Of a stretch of 64,000 nt of DNA, positions 36,216 through 45,593 are shown piece after piece (the stretch's first letter is position 1; each line of letters starts with the position of its first letter). Source of the DNA: JAUXFK01 sp034189035 (GTDB lineage: Bacteria; Desulfobacterota; UBA8473); contig JAXHVA010000001.1 of NCBI GenBank assembly GCA_034189035.1, positions 89,941 to 153,940 on the forward strand, in the 5' to 3' direction. The translations under genes and the position numbers were made by a program. Below the pieces are notes generated by a model. That model did no database searches and was not told where the DNA came from. It saw only the letters and a program-made list of their open reading frames with translations.

Positions 36216-37187
36216 TCAATGACGGGTGCCATCAATGGAAGACAAGGTCAAATAAGAAAAACATTGCCTGCACATCGAAAACCCTTTTATGTTTACCAGC
36301 CTTGATTTCAATACCAGGTCCCTACAACGGTCGCATCGGGCAAGGTCAGTAAACATCTCGATTCGGGGCGATTTTCTCAATGTTATCACAGTATCGAAGA
36401 GCGCATCGTGTCTGAGAGAAAGAAGCATCTTTACTCTTTCATCTAGTAACCTCTGGAACCGGGCAATATCGTCCACTGTAGCCTCGCCTTTCTCGGCTTT
36501 CTCCTCCAGATCAAGAAACTCTGGTTCATCCCTGAAATTCTGCTCCTTCAAGGACAACTTTACTTCCAGTCCGGTTCGACTTACGAAGAATGTGTACTTG
36601 TGTTTACCGAAGTCATGCACTTTAAGTCTCTGATTTCCCAAGGTACAGCCTGAAAGGCACTGGATGGCATCAATAGCGCTCGTTTTGTTTTCGGCAATTA
36701 CGATTAGACCTCCATCCAGATTCTCCTTACAGGCCAGTGTCTTCATAGCCGTTTCATGTGTCTTACACCCAATTACAAGATCAGGACAGAGATGCCCATG
36801 GAAATCAACTACCCTCTTTAATTGCATGTTAACCAGCATCTTTCTTTCCTCCTTGAAAAAGAACATCATCTCCTCATCGCTCAACACCCTAAAGTCCAGT
36901 ATCCAATGGCATGGACATGCAAAACTCTGAGGTGAAGGATCATGGAAACGTAGATAAAGCAAGTATATTCCCCCATCCTGGGTCTTCACCAGATAGGAGA
37001 TATCTCTGGATGACAAATCCCCTTTAAATGTGCCCAAAAGCTCTGTCACCTTATGCTCTTTATTTTGGTGAGAGAAACTTAAAGGGCGTTGGAGTCTGTT
37101 GTCATAATCCACCTTTACACTTCGTCGAATAAACTCCAGCTCCTTTCTATCGATAGACCGTAGTATCTCCTCATTTTGCATAACCAT
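36216..37187 (-). CDS. FmdE-family protein 1
   Basis: 323 residues from the ATG at 37187, which has AAAAAAAGGAGGGAATTGAA upstream; the longer ORF start at 37241 is in the leader module. Residues about 1-110 are a DUF-like N-terminal part of unknown function. The FmdE part has VDFHGHLCPDLVIGCKTHE, the metal-site HGHxC motif, and GGLIVIAENKTSAIDAIQCL. The C-terminal zinc ribbon has CDRCRDLVLKSRL and MCRQCF. It is preceded by T1 copy D and the conserved pre-start module shared with two TonB receptor genes, so it belongs to the same regulon. Confidence 0.87.
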   Translation of the reverse strand: MVMQNEEILRSIDRKELEFIRRSVKVDYDNRLQRPLSFSHQNKEHKVTELLGTFKGDLSSRDISYLVKTQDGGIYLLYLRFHDPSPQSFACPCHWILDFRVLSDEEMMFFFKEERKMLVNMQLKRVVDFHGHLCPDLVIGCKTHETAMKTLACKENLDGGLIVIAENKTSAIDAIQCLSGCTLGNQRLKVHDFGKHKYTFFVSRTGLEVKLSLKEQNFRDEPEFLDLEEKAEKGEATVDDIARFQRLLDERVKMLLSLRHDALFDTVITLRKSPRIEMFTDLARCDRCRDLVLKSRLVNIKGFSMCRQCFSYLTLSSIDGTRH

Positions 37188-37209
37188 TTCAATTCCCTCC
37201 TTTTTTTCA

Positions 37210-37300
37210 TTCTCAAATCGTAAGCATTCACTGCAAAGCATAAAGAGAAGACAGAGGTAACATTTGTCCTCACCTCCTTCCCCTGATTTTTTTTGATAAA
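37210..37300 (-). promoter_or_regulatory. Conserved pre-start module shared with TonB receptor leaders
   Basis: The bases before fmdE-1 read CCTCTGTCTTCTCTTTATGC, TTTGCAGTGAATGCTTAC and GATTTGAGAATG. Close copies come just before TonB receptor 2 (31480-31540), TonB receptor 4 (53205-53265) and, without a gene, at 48180-48225. In the other copies the module belongs to the 3' end of T2; here it follows T1 without the T2 stem. Function unknown; possibly part of a folded leader or a ribosome-site control. Confidence 0.55.
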
Positions 37301-37319
37301 GGCTAAATAGTGTCTGAAA

Positions 37320-37485
37320 AAAAAGGCCACAAAGTGCTGTTATCCCGCATTCACACGGAATTAAAGACCTTCGTGGCCTTGCTAATCTTTCCTATGTCTG
37401 ACAAAAACAGAAATTTATTTACTCTGTTTTCTTCTTGAATCCAGGTACAATAGCGAGTTCATCTCGCATGTTAATAATCCACCTG
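37320..37485 (-). promoter_or_regulatory. T1 tandem-hairpin attenuator, copy D (before fmdE-1)
   Basis: First hairpin 37453-37467 (GCGAG-ATGAA-CTCGC) in an outer CAGGT/ACCTG stem (37481-37485 with 37442-37446), the second at 37365-37379 (AGGCC-ACGAA-GGTCT), then the terminator with TTTTTTTT. The G-C and G-T exchanges against copy C (GCGAG/CTCGC versus GTGAG/CTTGC) keep the pairing. Confidence 0.75.
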
Positions 37486-37499
37486 TAAAAGATTTTTCA

Positions 37500-37691
37500 T
37501 TACTCTTTTAACCTTGATTTCTTCCAATCATCAATGCTGGCAGGAAGGGTGAAGATGCAAATAAATTGTCCAAAGATCAAAGTACCGGCAGCTATATTGG
37601 CTACATCTAATATCTTGTTCGAAAAGATCTCCCAATTTCTTTTGTTAATTCTGAATATTATGAATATGTCTAAATCTTTTTTATCTTTCAG
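37500..37691 (-). CDS. Possible small membrane protein or fragment
   Basis: One open frame of 64 codons reads KRNWEIFSNKILDVANIAAG, TLIFGQFICIFTLPASIDDW and KKSRLKE before TAA. The hydrophobic part and the WEIF-NKILDVANIA pattern resemble small membrane proteins of unknown function. There is no ATG/GTG/TTG start in frame after the upstream stop, so this may be a truncated gene. It lies between the methyltransferase and T1 copy D. Confidence 0.35.
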   Translation of the reverse strand: MKDKKDLDIFIIFRINKRNWEIFSNKILDVANIAAGTLIFGQFICIFTLPASIDDWKKSRLKE

Positions 37692-37761
37692 TCAAGCTAA
37701 TTATCCTAACCTATAACTCTCACGGTTATTTACTCCTTACTTTTTTATGACACCCGCGCTG

Positions 37762-38811
37762 CTACGACAGGGGAGGGGGAAGCTCCCTCCTGTTCTCCTT
37801 TCTCGCTACAATAATTACTGTCGGGTTCGATAAAGTGGGAAGATGGATAATATCTTTTTCCACAAATCCGCATTTTCTCAGCAAATCGAGATATTCTTCT
37901 TTTGAATAGAGGTAATGGGGACTGCCAAGAAGGGTCAGCCGAAGGTCCCATAAAGATGAGACCACTGAATTTTTGTTCTTCTGACGAATCCAATGGTTGA
38001 TAACGAGTACTCCGTTATCCTTTAATGCATTGTATACCTTATTCATAGAACCTTCGAGTATCTCTCGAGGCTGGTAGAAGAGTGAATGGGATGTGAAGAT
38101 GAGATCGTATTCACTTCCCAGATCATCCTTAAGATAGTCTCCTGCTATTACACTGACTCGTGCTTCCATCCCATAATCTTTAATGAACTCCCGGCTTATT
38201 TCCACTACTGGAGGCAGATCAAAGACAACAGCCTGAAGCGAGGGGTTTCTCTGGGCAAAGGCAATTGAATAAAGCCCATGTCCACCTCCCAGATCCAGAA
38301 GCCATTTAGCATCTTTGAATTCGGGAAGCCCTGCTATCACTTCGACAGTATCCTGCAACGTCCCTCTTATACTCGCTTCGGCTGAGGCCATGATAAACCT
38401 CTTATCAAAGGTATCCTCTCTTTTGCCTTTCCCTAAATTGTCGAGATGCCCGTTCTTTAAGGCCAGATCAAGTTTAGACCATAATGGGTAGCTATCTACC
38501 ATGAAGTAGATCATATCCCCCTGATAGAAAATGCTGTCCTCTACAAAAAAGGATCGAACCATGTCACTATTAAGATATTCCCCGTCTACCTTTGAAATCA
38601 GTTCAAGAGAGACCAGAACTTCAAGGAGTTTCTCTGTTATTGTCGGGTCTGTAGATATCTCCTCTGCCAGTATAGACGCACTCTTTGGCTTATCAAGGAT
38701 GGAAAATATCCCATGTCTCATTGCAGTGGACAATACCTGGGTCAACTGGTATCCTCTGATCATCTGACTTATCGGTTCAAACCCAGTCCTGGGGGCCGGA
38801 ATTTCCTTCAT
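37762..38811 (-). CDS. SAM-dependent O-methyltransferase-like protein
   Basis: 349 residues. The N-terminal winged-helix dimerisation-like domain (MIRGYQLTQVLSTAMRHGIF, ASILAEEISTDPTITEKLL) precedes the Rossmann methyltransferase domain with the SAM motif LLDLGGGHGLYSIAFAQ, then VVFDLPPVV and YDLIFTSHSLFYQP. This is the layout of plant-type O-methyltransferases and related bacterial enzymes of pigment or tetrapyrrole pathways. The acceptor is unknown. No regulatory element was recognised upstream; a MITE sits about 70 bp away. Confidence 0.85.
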   Translation of the reverse strand: MKEIPAPRTGFEPISQMIRGYQLTQVLSTAMRHGIFSILDKPKSASILAEEISTDPTITEKLLEVLVSLELISKVDGEYLNSDMVRSFFVEDSIFYQGDMIYFMVDSYPLWSKLDLALKNGHLDNLGKGKREDTFDKRFIMASAEASIRGTLQDTVEVIAGLPEFKDAKWLLDLGGGHGLYSIAFAQRNPSLQAVVFDLPPVVEISREFIKDYGMEARVSVIAGDYLKDDLGSEYDLIFTSHSLFYQPREILEGSMNKVYNALKDNGVLVINHWIRQKNKNSVVSSLWDLRLTLLGSPHYLYSKEEYLDLLRKCGFVEKDIIHLPTLSNPTVIIVARKENRRELPPPLS

Positions 38812-38880
38812 TTTGGTCCTCCTGTATTAAAGATGACCCTAAACTCTTCGCCTTCCTTGACCTTGAACAAAATTGCTCAT

Positions 38881-39113
38881 TTATGGACGGACACTAGTGC
38901 CGTGTCTTATAAGTTTTGTACCTATTATTGGCAACTTGGAAACCATAATTTTAGAACAACTAATTGACACAATTTTATTTCTATATTAACTGATTAATCA
39001 ATAACTTATGATCGTTAAATGGGTCAGTTTGATGGCTGTTATTGAATAAAACACATTGCAAAAAAGCCGGACAGAAATTATGAGACGCGGTACTAGTTCG
39101 TGTCCATCCATAA
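38881..39113. mobile_element. MITE-like element with about 34-bp terminal inverted repeats
   Basis: Left end TTATGGACGGACACTAGTGC... at 38881-38912 and right end ...CGTGTCCATCCATAA at 39078-39113 are imperfect inverted copies (TTATGGAYGGACAC..TAGTRCCGYGTCTYATAA). About 165 bp of non-coding AT-rich sequence lie between. No transposase is seen. It lies between the methyltransferase promoter region and a broken HU gene. Confidence 0.65.
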
Positions 39114-39279
39114 GTTATAATCGGGTCATTCTATTGATATATAGAAAAGGCTACGGAATGTAATGTCTGTTTCTGCTTATTGGTATTCTTGATTTCTTTT
39201 AGTCGTGCGAAACCTACTTGACAATTTCCTTTAGTTTTTTCCTGTCTTGAATTTCACTACATTAGTGGCAGGGATAGTT

Positions 39280-39502
39280 ATATCTTACCCGGTTTGAGGA
39301 TTCCTACCCTTTCTGGTTTTCCTTTCAACAACAGAAAATGTACCAAAACGTATAAGGGTTATCTTCTCACCTTTCTTTAATGTAAAAAGTAACATTGTAA
39401 ATAAACGAATTCAAGGCCTTTTTACCGGCCGCTTTGCTAATCTTTGAATCAGCTGCCATTTTTGCTGCCAATTCCACTTTCGTCACAGATTGTCCCTCCT
39501 TT
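39280..39502 (-). pseudogene. Broken HU/IHF-type DNA-binding protein gene
   Basis: With a GTG start and GGAGGG box, the minus strand reads VTKVELAAKMAADSKISKAA and [13 protein letters not shown]. After a frameshift it continues [20 protein letters not shown] then [11 protein letters not shown]. All are HU signature segments ([13 protein letters not shown], RxGRNPQT). One shift near 39395 breaks the gene. It adjoins the decayed insertion sequence. Confidence 0.75.
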
Positions 39503-39514
39503 CTTAAAAGCTTA

Positions 39515-41190
39515 GTGCCCTTCACGAAACTCATATAGCCAACAATATCAATAGGTTACAGAAGGATTAAATTGCAAATTTCCTCCTGCAAATATCCTTA
39601 ATAATACCAATAGTTTACAAACCTTCTTCTTTCAAAAAGCCTCTTTTTCTCCCAAATCTGCCTCTTAAAAAAAAGGGGGGGGGTAGAGGGCAAAAAAATC
39701 AGCAAAAATACCTTAAAGAGTTTCGTGAAACCCTCACATCTAAATATTTAAATTCCACTGAATATTACAATTAATAAAAGAATTTTATGAATTCTAACTT
39801 TTGCCCTCCTCCCCTGTTGGGCATGTTATTATTTCTTGAATCTTTGCCTTATCTTTTTCGACCTTCACAAAACAGGAGGCTCTTGTGCAAAAAACAACGC
39901 CTGTTTTTCTCTATCGAATCCATGTTGGATATACATCCACTGGAGAATTTTAATATCCTTTTTAGCAATCTTAAAGCGGATCATCTTGATTCAGCCCGTG
40001 TTACTGAAAGAAAACCGTTTTCTCACTAAAGTCTTTTAAGGGCAATAATCTTCAAAAATCTCAATGGACTGTCTACCTTAACCGATCTAACAATCGCATT
40101 GAAGAACAACCCCAGTGCAGCCATTCGCTGTGGTTTTAATATTATTAAAACCCTTACCCGGTGTGGAGAGGTTTTTGGAGTTTCTTAGAAATACAAATAA
40201 CAGAGCATTCCAGAAAATCCGCATCCAGCTTGTCCATGAACTTATCTCTACGGGACTTATCAGGGGAGACTATTTATCCATTGATTCATGTCCACTGCCT
40301 GCCAGAGTCAAAGAGAACAATGTAAAAACCAATGTCAAAGATCGATTCAATAAAGAGCATATCTGCAAAGGTGATCCCGATGCCCGACTGGGCGTTATGT
40401 TTACATTCTCAAAATCAAAAAAAGAGATCAACTATTTCTGGGGCTATCGAAATCATGTGGTAATAGATGCCAAGGGAGAACTCCCCGTATGGAAAATTAC
40501 CAAACCCACAAATGTACAAGATTCAGTCATGTTCATACCTATATTTGATCTCATGCAGAAAGATTTTCACTTTAATGCCCATGTAGTAATGCTGATGCCA
40601 TCTATGATAGCGCCGCTATCCTTAACTACATTGTCAATACGCTAAAAAAACCCGCATCGCTCCTAATCTGCGAAACACTATAAATCCAACAGAGAAAAAA
40701 TTCTCAAAAGCAGATAATCCATTCTGCGAGGCACAATTAGAAATGCTTGCCCGTGGCACATTCTACGATAAAGTACAGAACCGCTGGCGAAGCAAGTGGG
40801 TCTGCCCAATCCACCACTCTAAAAAAATTACTCGAAAGTCCTTTGTCTGCCCTGTCTTTCACCCTAAATTCTTCTCCCAAAAAGGATTTTATTCATACAT
40901 CCGTGTCGATGATGATATCCGTAAGCAAATCAATTACGGCTCTGACTCCTTCAAAAAGATTTCAATATGCGAATCGGCTCTGAACAGGTCTTCTCAAGAT
41001 TGTTCAGTATCTGCATGCAAAATGCCCCCTTCATTGGCCTCAAAGCAACCTCCAACTATGTTACCATAGCTCATATAACTGTTCTGCTTGTTGCCTTAAC
41101 CGCCGCAAAATCGAATCTAAAGGATAAAATCCGTTTCATTAAATCTCTCTTACTTAACTTCAAACCCTAAATTTCTGAGTTTCGTGAAGC
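39515..41190 (+). mobile_element. Decayed insertion sequence with a broken transposase gene
   Basis: Inverted ends CTTCACGAAACTCA near 39518 and the complement TGAGTTTCGTGAAG near 41178 delimit about 1.7 kb. Inside, the plus strand carries pieces of a DDE transposase: an N-terminal piece (39787-40029), a central one (40115-40645; DYLSIDSCPLPARVKENN, NYFWGYRNHVVIDAKG) and a C-terminal one (about 40967-41170; MRIGSEQVFSRLFSI, VALTAAKSNLK), in different frames with internal stops. The layout is like IS4/IS5-superfamily transposases, but I cannot name the family. A further GAGTTTCGTGAAACCC at 39715 is a possible extra end. It is inactive. Confidence 0.65.
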
Positions 41191-41334
41191 CCTATAAAGC
41201 TTACATAAGTAACTTCGCAAAAACACTCATTTAAATGAAATAATAGAAGAGTCTCTCAAATGCCTGGGGTGATCTAAAGAGCTCGTCATGTATTATAGAA
41301 ATCTCACCTGACTTCTTTTTGTCAAGGTTTCAGT

Positions 41335-41692
41335 TCATCTTTCACCTTTTTTATAACCAACCCATCCCAGAAGACTCCCAAAAATCCCGAATATGATGCC
41401 GATGCCAACGATGACTCTTGCGTATCCGGAAAGGGAGCCAAAGGCAGATCCTCCGGCCTGTTGATTCGTCTTCAACTGCATAGTCTCATCAAGCGGTACT
41501 ATGACCTCCAGCCGGTGCCCCATCTCACCATTCACCACCACTTGTCAATCGCCCGGGATATCGGGAAAGAAACAGAAACGACTGTTACTATCTGTTCTTC
41601 CTGCATCTACTTTTCCCCTGCCCCCTGTGCGTAAATCTGAAGGGGCAGCAAAAAATTACAGCCAAAAAAGATATCGTTAATCCTTTACACAT
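41335..41692 (-). pseudogene. Broken nikL-like gene
   Basis: The C-terminal 68 codons (VVNGEMGHRLEVIVPLDET, then GYARVIVGIGIIFGIFGSLL) match the end of the NikL-like protein at 49813-50319 almost residue for residue. Upstream a signal-peptide-like start (MCKGLTISFLAVIFCC at 41692) lies in another frame, and most of the middle domain is missing. The start overlaps the end of the APC permease gene by about 8 nt. So an internal deletion and a frameshift destroyed a third nikL copy. Confidence 0.7.
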
Positions 41693-43067
41693 TGATTTGC
41701 CTTTCCTGATGACTGAAGTAGAGATAGACTAATAGGCCAAGACCTATGGTACCCAGTCCGAACAGGGAGGTAACGGGTCTGCTTTTGATGGAAAAATAGA
41801 TTATCCACAGATTACCAAACATAAATAGAAACGGTGTTACAGGATGCCCGAATGTTCTGTATTTGGTCAGCAGGGCGGGTTGTTTTATCCTGAGCAGTAC
41901 CATTCCCACTACAGTAAGCACGGCACATAGTGATAGGGTAAAACCAATATATAAAAGCAGGTTATCAAAGGACGCTGTGACAAGCATAATACCGGCAATA
42001 CCTGCTTGAAGAAAAATGAAATATGCAGGCGTTCTGCGGATTTTGTTCACCCTGCCGAAAAGCCCAAAGAAGACACGGTCTTTTGACATTGCATAATAGA
42101 CTCTCGGTCCGGTCATAATCATTGCACTTAGAACGGGCAGAAGGCCTACAGCGATGGCTCCACTATAATATCTGCTGATTTCATCGCCAAATAAAAAAAC
42201 AGCAGATTTTGCTCCCACCTCAAATACTCCGCTCAACTCATTTGCGGGAAGTGCGTAAATATATACGATATTCAAAAGGAGATAAAGACATATGACGAGA
42301 AATGTCCCGGTAAAAAGGGCCAGGGAGATATTTCTCCTTGGACTTTTGATCTCTCCACCGAGGTAAGCAACTGCATTCCATCCACTATAGGCAAGTGAGA
42401 TAAATATAAGGGAGACAGCAAACTTATCTTGAAAGACCGCGCTTATGTCCAGTCTTTCAGAGAAGTTGTCTATTGAGCCTTGACCGAGAAAGAGTCCTGC
42501 TAAAACAAAGACAATAATGAGCCCTATCTTAAATAGGGTTAATCCATTTTGTACCCTGCTGCCGATCAAGAGGCTATGGTAATGAACCAGCGAAAAAATA
42601 ATTATGGCTCCAATGGCCATCATACTCGGTACAGATATTGTAGCGATACTGACCCCCAAAAGGGACAGAGGGATTTCTGAACCGGGAGGGAGTGAGAACG
42701 GGCGAAAAAGACAGGCGGCAAAGGCAATGGAAGCTGCTGCGATGTGGGCTGAAAATCCTACGATCAAAGAGATCCAACCGGAAAGGAAGCCTACTCCCTT
42801 GCCGAAGCTTTCCCGTAAAAAAACGTATTCGTCCCCTGCCCTCGGAAATGCGGCTCCTAGTTCAACGTAGCAAAGTGTGCCACACAGGGCAAAGACGCCA
42901 ACAACGAACCAGCAAAGAAGCATGGTTTGAGGGTTGCCCAGTTCCTCCATGATGAAACCGGAAGTCGTAAATATGCCAGTTCCTATCATGTTGGCCATCA
43001 CCAGGATCATGGCTGAAAAAAAGCCGATTTCTCTTTTGAGCTTGCTGTTATTCATACTATTTTTCAA
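41685..43067 (-). CDS. APC family amino-acid/polyamine permease
   Basis: 460 residues, about 12 transmembrane helices. The start has the APC signature ANMIGTGIFTTSGFIMEELG and CYVELGAAFPRAGDEYVFLR, and the middle has LIFISLAYSGWNAVAYLGGE. It imports or exchanges an amino acid or similar compound. Located in a run after the exported nucleoside hydrolase, about 65 nt further down; it may handle a product of those enzymes, but the link is only position. Confidence 0.9.
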   Translation of the reverse strand: MKNSMNNSKLKREIGFFSAMILVMANMIGTGIFTTSGFIMEELGNPQTMLLCWFVVGVFALCGTLCYVELGAAFPRAGDEYVFLRESFGKGVGFLSGWISLIVGFSAHIAAASIAFAACLFRPFSLPPGSEIPLSLLGVSIATISVPSMMAIGAIIIFSLVHYHSLLIGSRVQNGLTLFKIGLIIVFVLAGLFLGQGSIDNFSERLDISAVFQDKFAVSLIFISLAYSGWNAVAYLGGEIKSPRRNISLALFTGTFLVICLYLLLNIVYIYALPANELSGVFEVGAKSAVFLFGDEISRYYSGAIAVGLLPVLSAMIMTGPRVYYAMSKDRVFFGLFGRVNKIRRTPAYFIFLQAGIAGIMLVTASFDNLLLYIGFTLSLCAVLTVVGMVLLRIKQPALLTKYRTFGHPVTPFLFMFGNLWIIYFSIKSRPVTSLFGLGTIGLGLLVYLYFSHQERQINV

Positions 43068-43134
43068 TGGCCTCCAGATCCAGCGTTACTCCTAAAAATC
43101 CTGCTGAGACTCTTTTCATTATAAAATTTCATAT

Positions 43135-44628
43135 CTAAAAAATATAACAACATTCTATCAATTCTTCAAAAATATCTTCACGATTAAGATTGAGCCAATA
43201 TCGGATGGACAACTTCCGTATGTGAGCAAAGTATTCCGGATTCAGGCCTTCAAATTGAATCATTGCTGTTTTAATGTCGCCTTTAACTTTTTTCAACCAT
43301 GCGGGTTTGAGAGTTAAGGTCAGCCTTTTATCCCTATATAAAAAAGAAGCCGCTGGACGCGGATTATCATCAGATACCCGGATTGCCCCTCGCCCCAAAC
43401 TTGCCCCTGTAGCTACCTGAAGACCATCGTTCATGCAGCTTAAAGGAGGGCTGTTCCCAGCAAATGAAACGACCCTTAACTTATCAAAAGGGGCTTCCAG
43501 GATCTCCCTCGCCCTGATCCCCATCTTCGCTCCGATCAAGGAATATATGCCCAGGTGCCTGTGAAATTCATTGGTTAAAAGACAGGCATTCCATTCTTCA
43601 AGTCCGTATTTCTCAATAATTTTTTCCACATGAGGCATCACATCTTCTCTGAAGAGCAAGGGGTCATCCGGAAAGGTTTTCAAGACGACTGTATGACGGT
43701 GACTCAGGTTAAAATCCGTAGCAAGACCCAAAAGTTTCAAATACGCATCACAGACGCCCTCAGCCTTAAATGACTTTAGGGACATCACATTCGCAAATTC
43801 GGCCTCAGGTGAAAACTTGAACATAGATGGACGATTCAGATAAATCACAGTCATCTCATCCCATATATAAAAATGTCCCTGAGATAAGAGTTTCTTCACA
43901 GCCGGGGCTCCATGAATACTTGCGATCAGGTGAGCTGTCGGCGTTTTCATACCCTTTATCAGCCCGTAAAACGCCTCATCAAACCGAAGCAACTTCTCCC
44001 TCGGAAGGCTCATTGAATATATCTCGATGCCCGAATCAAAAACCAGACGTGCGCACTCCGGGTCACGAGCTGTATTCCAACCGGGAGAGGAGGCGTCCGG
44101 ATGAGTGCCGAAATAGACAAGCCGTGAGATCTTATCCCCAACCTCAGGATTCCCTCGAAGAGACTCCGCCAGATTGGTTAAAGGCCCAAGGCAAAGGTAA
44201 AGGAGAGACCCATCAAAAGATTTTAATGTATTCACAATCGCCTTGTGGGCTGGGCAGCCTAAATCTAAATTCATGGGTGTTATATCTGTTTCAGGCCATT
44301 TCACATCCTCAGACCACGATCGCCATGGAGGTGACGGTTTATCCAGAGCCTTGCCCTGGGCAATCCGGATATTATCCTTCTTAAAGTACTTCAAGAGCCT
44401 TGCCAGACCTTGACAACCGATCTGAGGCGGCACCCCACCGTCCGACGTGACGATCAAGGGGATATTAACTCTGTGGGAATTGAGGAGCATGGCCACTGCC
44501 CGAATATCATCGAGGGCCATATCCGTGTCAACCAGTACCGATGTTCCGTAAGTATGGGCATGCGCAAAATGGGCAAATAAGAAGAAAGCCAACATCAAGT
44601 ATAAGGTTGCGTATCTTCTTCGTATCAT
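43135..44628 (-). CDS. Exported nucleoside hydrolase-like protein
   Basis: 497 residues with a signal peptide (YATLYLMLAFFLFAHFAHAH) before the nucleoside hydrolase fold. The Ca-binding motif VLVDTDMALDDIRAVAMLL (DxDxxxDD) is intact; SDGGVPPQIGCQGLARLLKY and LYLCLGPLTNLAESLRGNPE follow. The family cleaves N-glycosidic bonds of ribonucleosides. An exported form with about 180 extra C-terminal residues is unusual. It follows the exported methylase-like protein (36 nt apart) and TonB receptor 3, so it could act on an imported nucleotide-containing ligand such as a corrinoid (inference). Confidence 0.85.
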   Translation of the reverse strand: MIRRRYATLYLMLAFFLFAHFAHAHTYGTSVLVDTDMALDDIRAVAMLLNSHRVNIPLIVTSDGGVPPQIGCQGLARLLKYFKKDNIRIAQGKALDKPSPPWRSWSEDVKWPETDITPMNLDLGCPAHKAIVNTLKSFDGSLLYLCLGPLTNLAESLRGNPEVGDKISRLVYFGTHPDASSPGWNTARDPECARLVFDSGIEIYSMSLPREKLLRFDEAFYGLIKGMKTPTAHLIASIHGAPAVKKLLSQGHFYIWDEMTVIYLNRPSMFKFSPEAEFANVMSLKSFKAEGVCDAYLKLLGLATDFNLSHRHTVVLKTFPDDPLLFREDVMPHVEKIIEKYGLEEWNACLLTNEFHRHLGIYSLIGAKMGIRAREILEAPFDKLRVVSFAGNSPPLSCMNDGLQVATGASLGRGAIRVSDDNPRPAASFLYRDKRLTLTLKPAWLKKVKGDIKTAMIQFEGLNPEYFAHIRKLSIRYWLNLNREDIFEELIECCYIF

Positions 44629-44663
44629 CCTCCACCTCTCAAATTATTGTTTTTCACCTTCTG

Positions 44664-45572
44664 CTATTTTCCCAGTTGTTCCTGCATTTTTTTCATGGCT
44701 GACTCATAGGGTTTGCCTTCCAGAAAACGCCCGATTAACAAGATCCCCATAAATTTTTCCTTATCCTTTACAAGTTTTTCTCCCATATCGGCGATTGTCC
44801 CCCGCAGGATTCGCTCCCGATCAGGGTGCCCGGCCCAATATACAACTGCACAGGGCATGTCCTGCGGAAATGCCTCCCCCAGGGCTGCAAAAAGCTCTTT
44901 TGGTTTCCAGAGTGCCATGTAAAAAATCATGGTAGAGGGATACTTGGCCAGGTCCTTCAGGATCCGGCGATCCTTCATCCCCCAACCCATTAAAGAAAAG
45001 GGCGCTGTTTGCATGACAAAGCAGGTCTTATGAGCGGGGATGTTGCTTTTGCTCAACGCGGCCATAGCGGCCGCGTCGCATCCCATGCCTGGAATAATTA
45101 CCACGTCCTTCGGATCGAATTGCTCTACATACCAGTGGCTCGGTCCGTAAAGGCAGGGATTCCCAGAATCCATCAGTCCCACATCTTTTCCCCTGACCAG
45201 AAGATGCTCGATTTGCGTCACCCGTTTATCCCTTATCCGGAAACGTTCCACCTTGAAACAGGCCAACTCTTCTTTGGTTAGTTTCTGTTGTGCTTTGCCC
45301 TTGTGGTCCCAGATTCCTGTCCAGGGATCAAAAAGGATCGATTTATCTCCAACATACTCCGCAAAGAGTTTTACATGCTGGTCAGAGGCTATAATAACGT
45401 CCATCTGCTTGATGGTTTCCAAGGCATGGAGGGTTGCGGTCCGGGGCCCAGCAGGGCCGACTCCGATGACATAGAAATGGCCGCGGCTCCAGGCGGCTGC
45501 CTGGCACGACCAGAAACATGTCACCGCTACAATAACAACCATTATGAATGAAAACCGTTGTATTTTCTTCAT
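44664..45572 (-). CDS. Tetrapyrrole-methylase-fold protein with a signal peptide
   Basis: 302 residues. The N-terminus MKKIQRFSFIMVVIVAVTCF with SCQAAAW is a typical export signal. It is followed by the precorrin-methylase fold: HFYVIGVGPAGPRTATLHAL (P-loop-like GxGP), MDSGNPCLYGPSHWYVEQF (the GDPxxY analogue) and VIIPGMGCDAAAMAAL (PGxS analogue). Cytoplasmic members methylate the corrin or porphyrin ring with SAM. SAM is not expected in the periplasm, so this one may bind a tetrapyrrole rather than methylate it, or the signal may not be cleaved. Lies between TonB receptor 3 and the nucleoside hydrolase. Confidence 0.82.
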   Translation of the reverse strand: MKKIQRFSFIMVVIVAVTCFWSCQAAAWSRGHFYVIGVGPAGPRTATLHALETIKQMDVIIASDQHVKLFAEYVGDKSILFDPWTGIWDHKGKAQQKLTKEELACFKVERFRIRDKRVTQIEHLLVRGKDVGLMDSGNPCLYGPSHWYVEQFDPKDVVIIPGMGCDAAAMAALSKSNIPAHKTCFVMQTAPFSLMGWGMKDRRILKDLAKYPSTMIFYMALWKPKELFAALGEAFPQDMPCAVVYWAGHPDRERILRGTIADMGEKLVKDKEKFMGILLIGRFLEGKPYESAMKKMQEQLGK

Positions 45573-45593
45573 GGATTTGCCCCCTTAATTTAT

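Noticed and set aside
37115..37330. 71-residue ORF on the minus strand overlapping the fmdE-1 leader
   Set aside because: It lies in the T1 and pre-start leader in another frame, has no suitable ribosome site, and its sequence is not protein-like.
39715..39735. GAGTTTCGTGAAACCC as the true left end of the insertion sequence
   Set aside because: It is in direct, not inverted, orientation to the right end; the copy near 39518 is inverted and fits better, although the palindromic core leaves some doubt.
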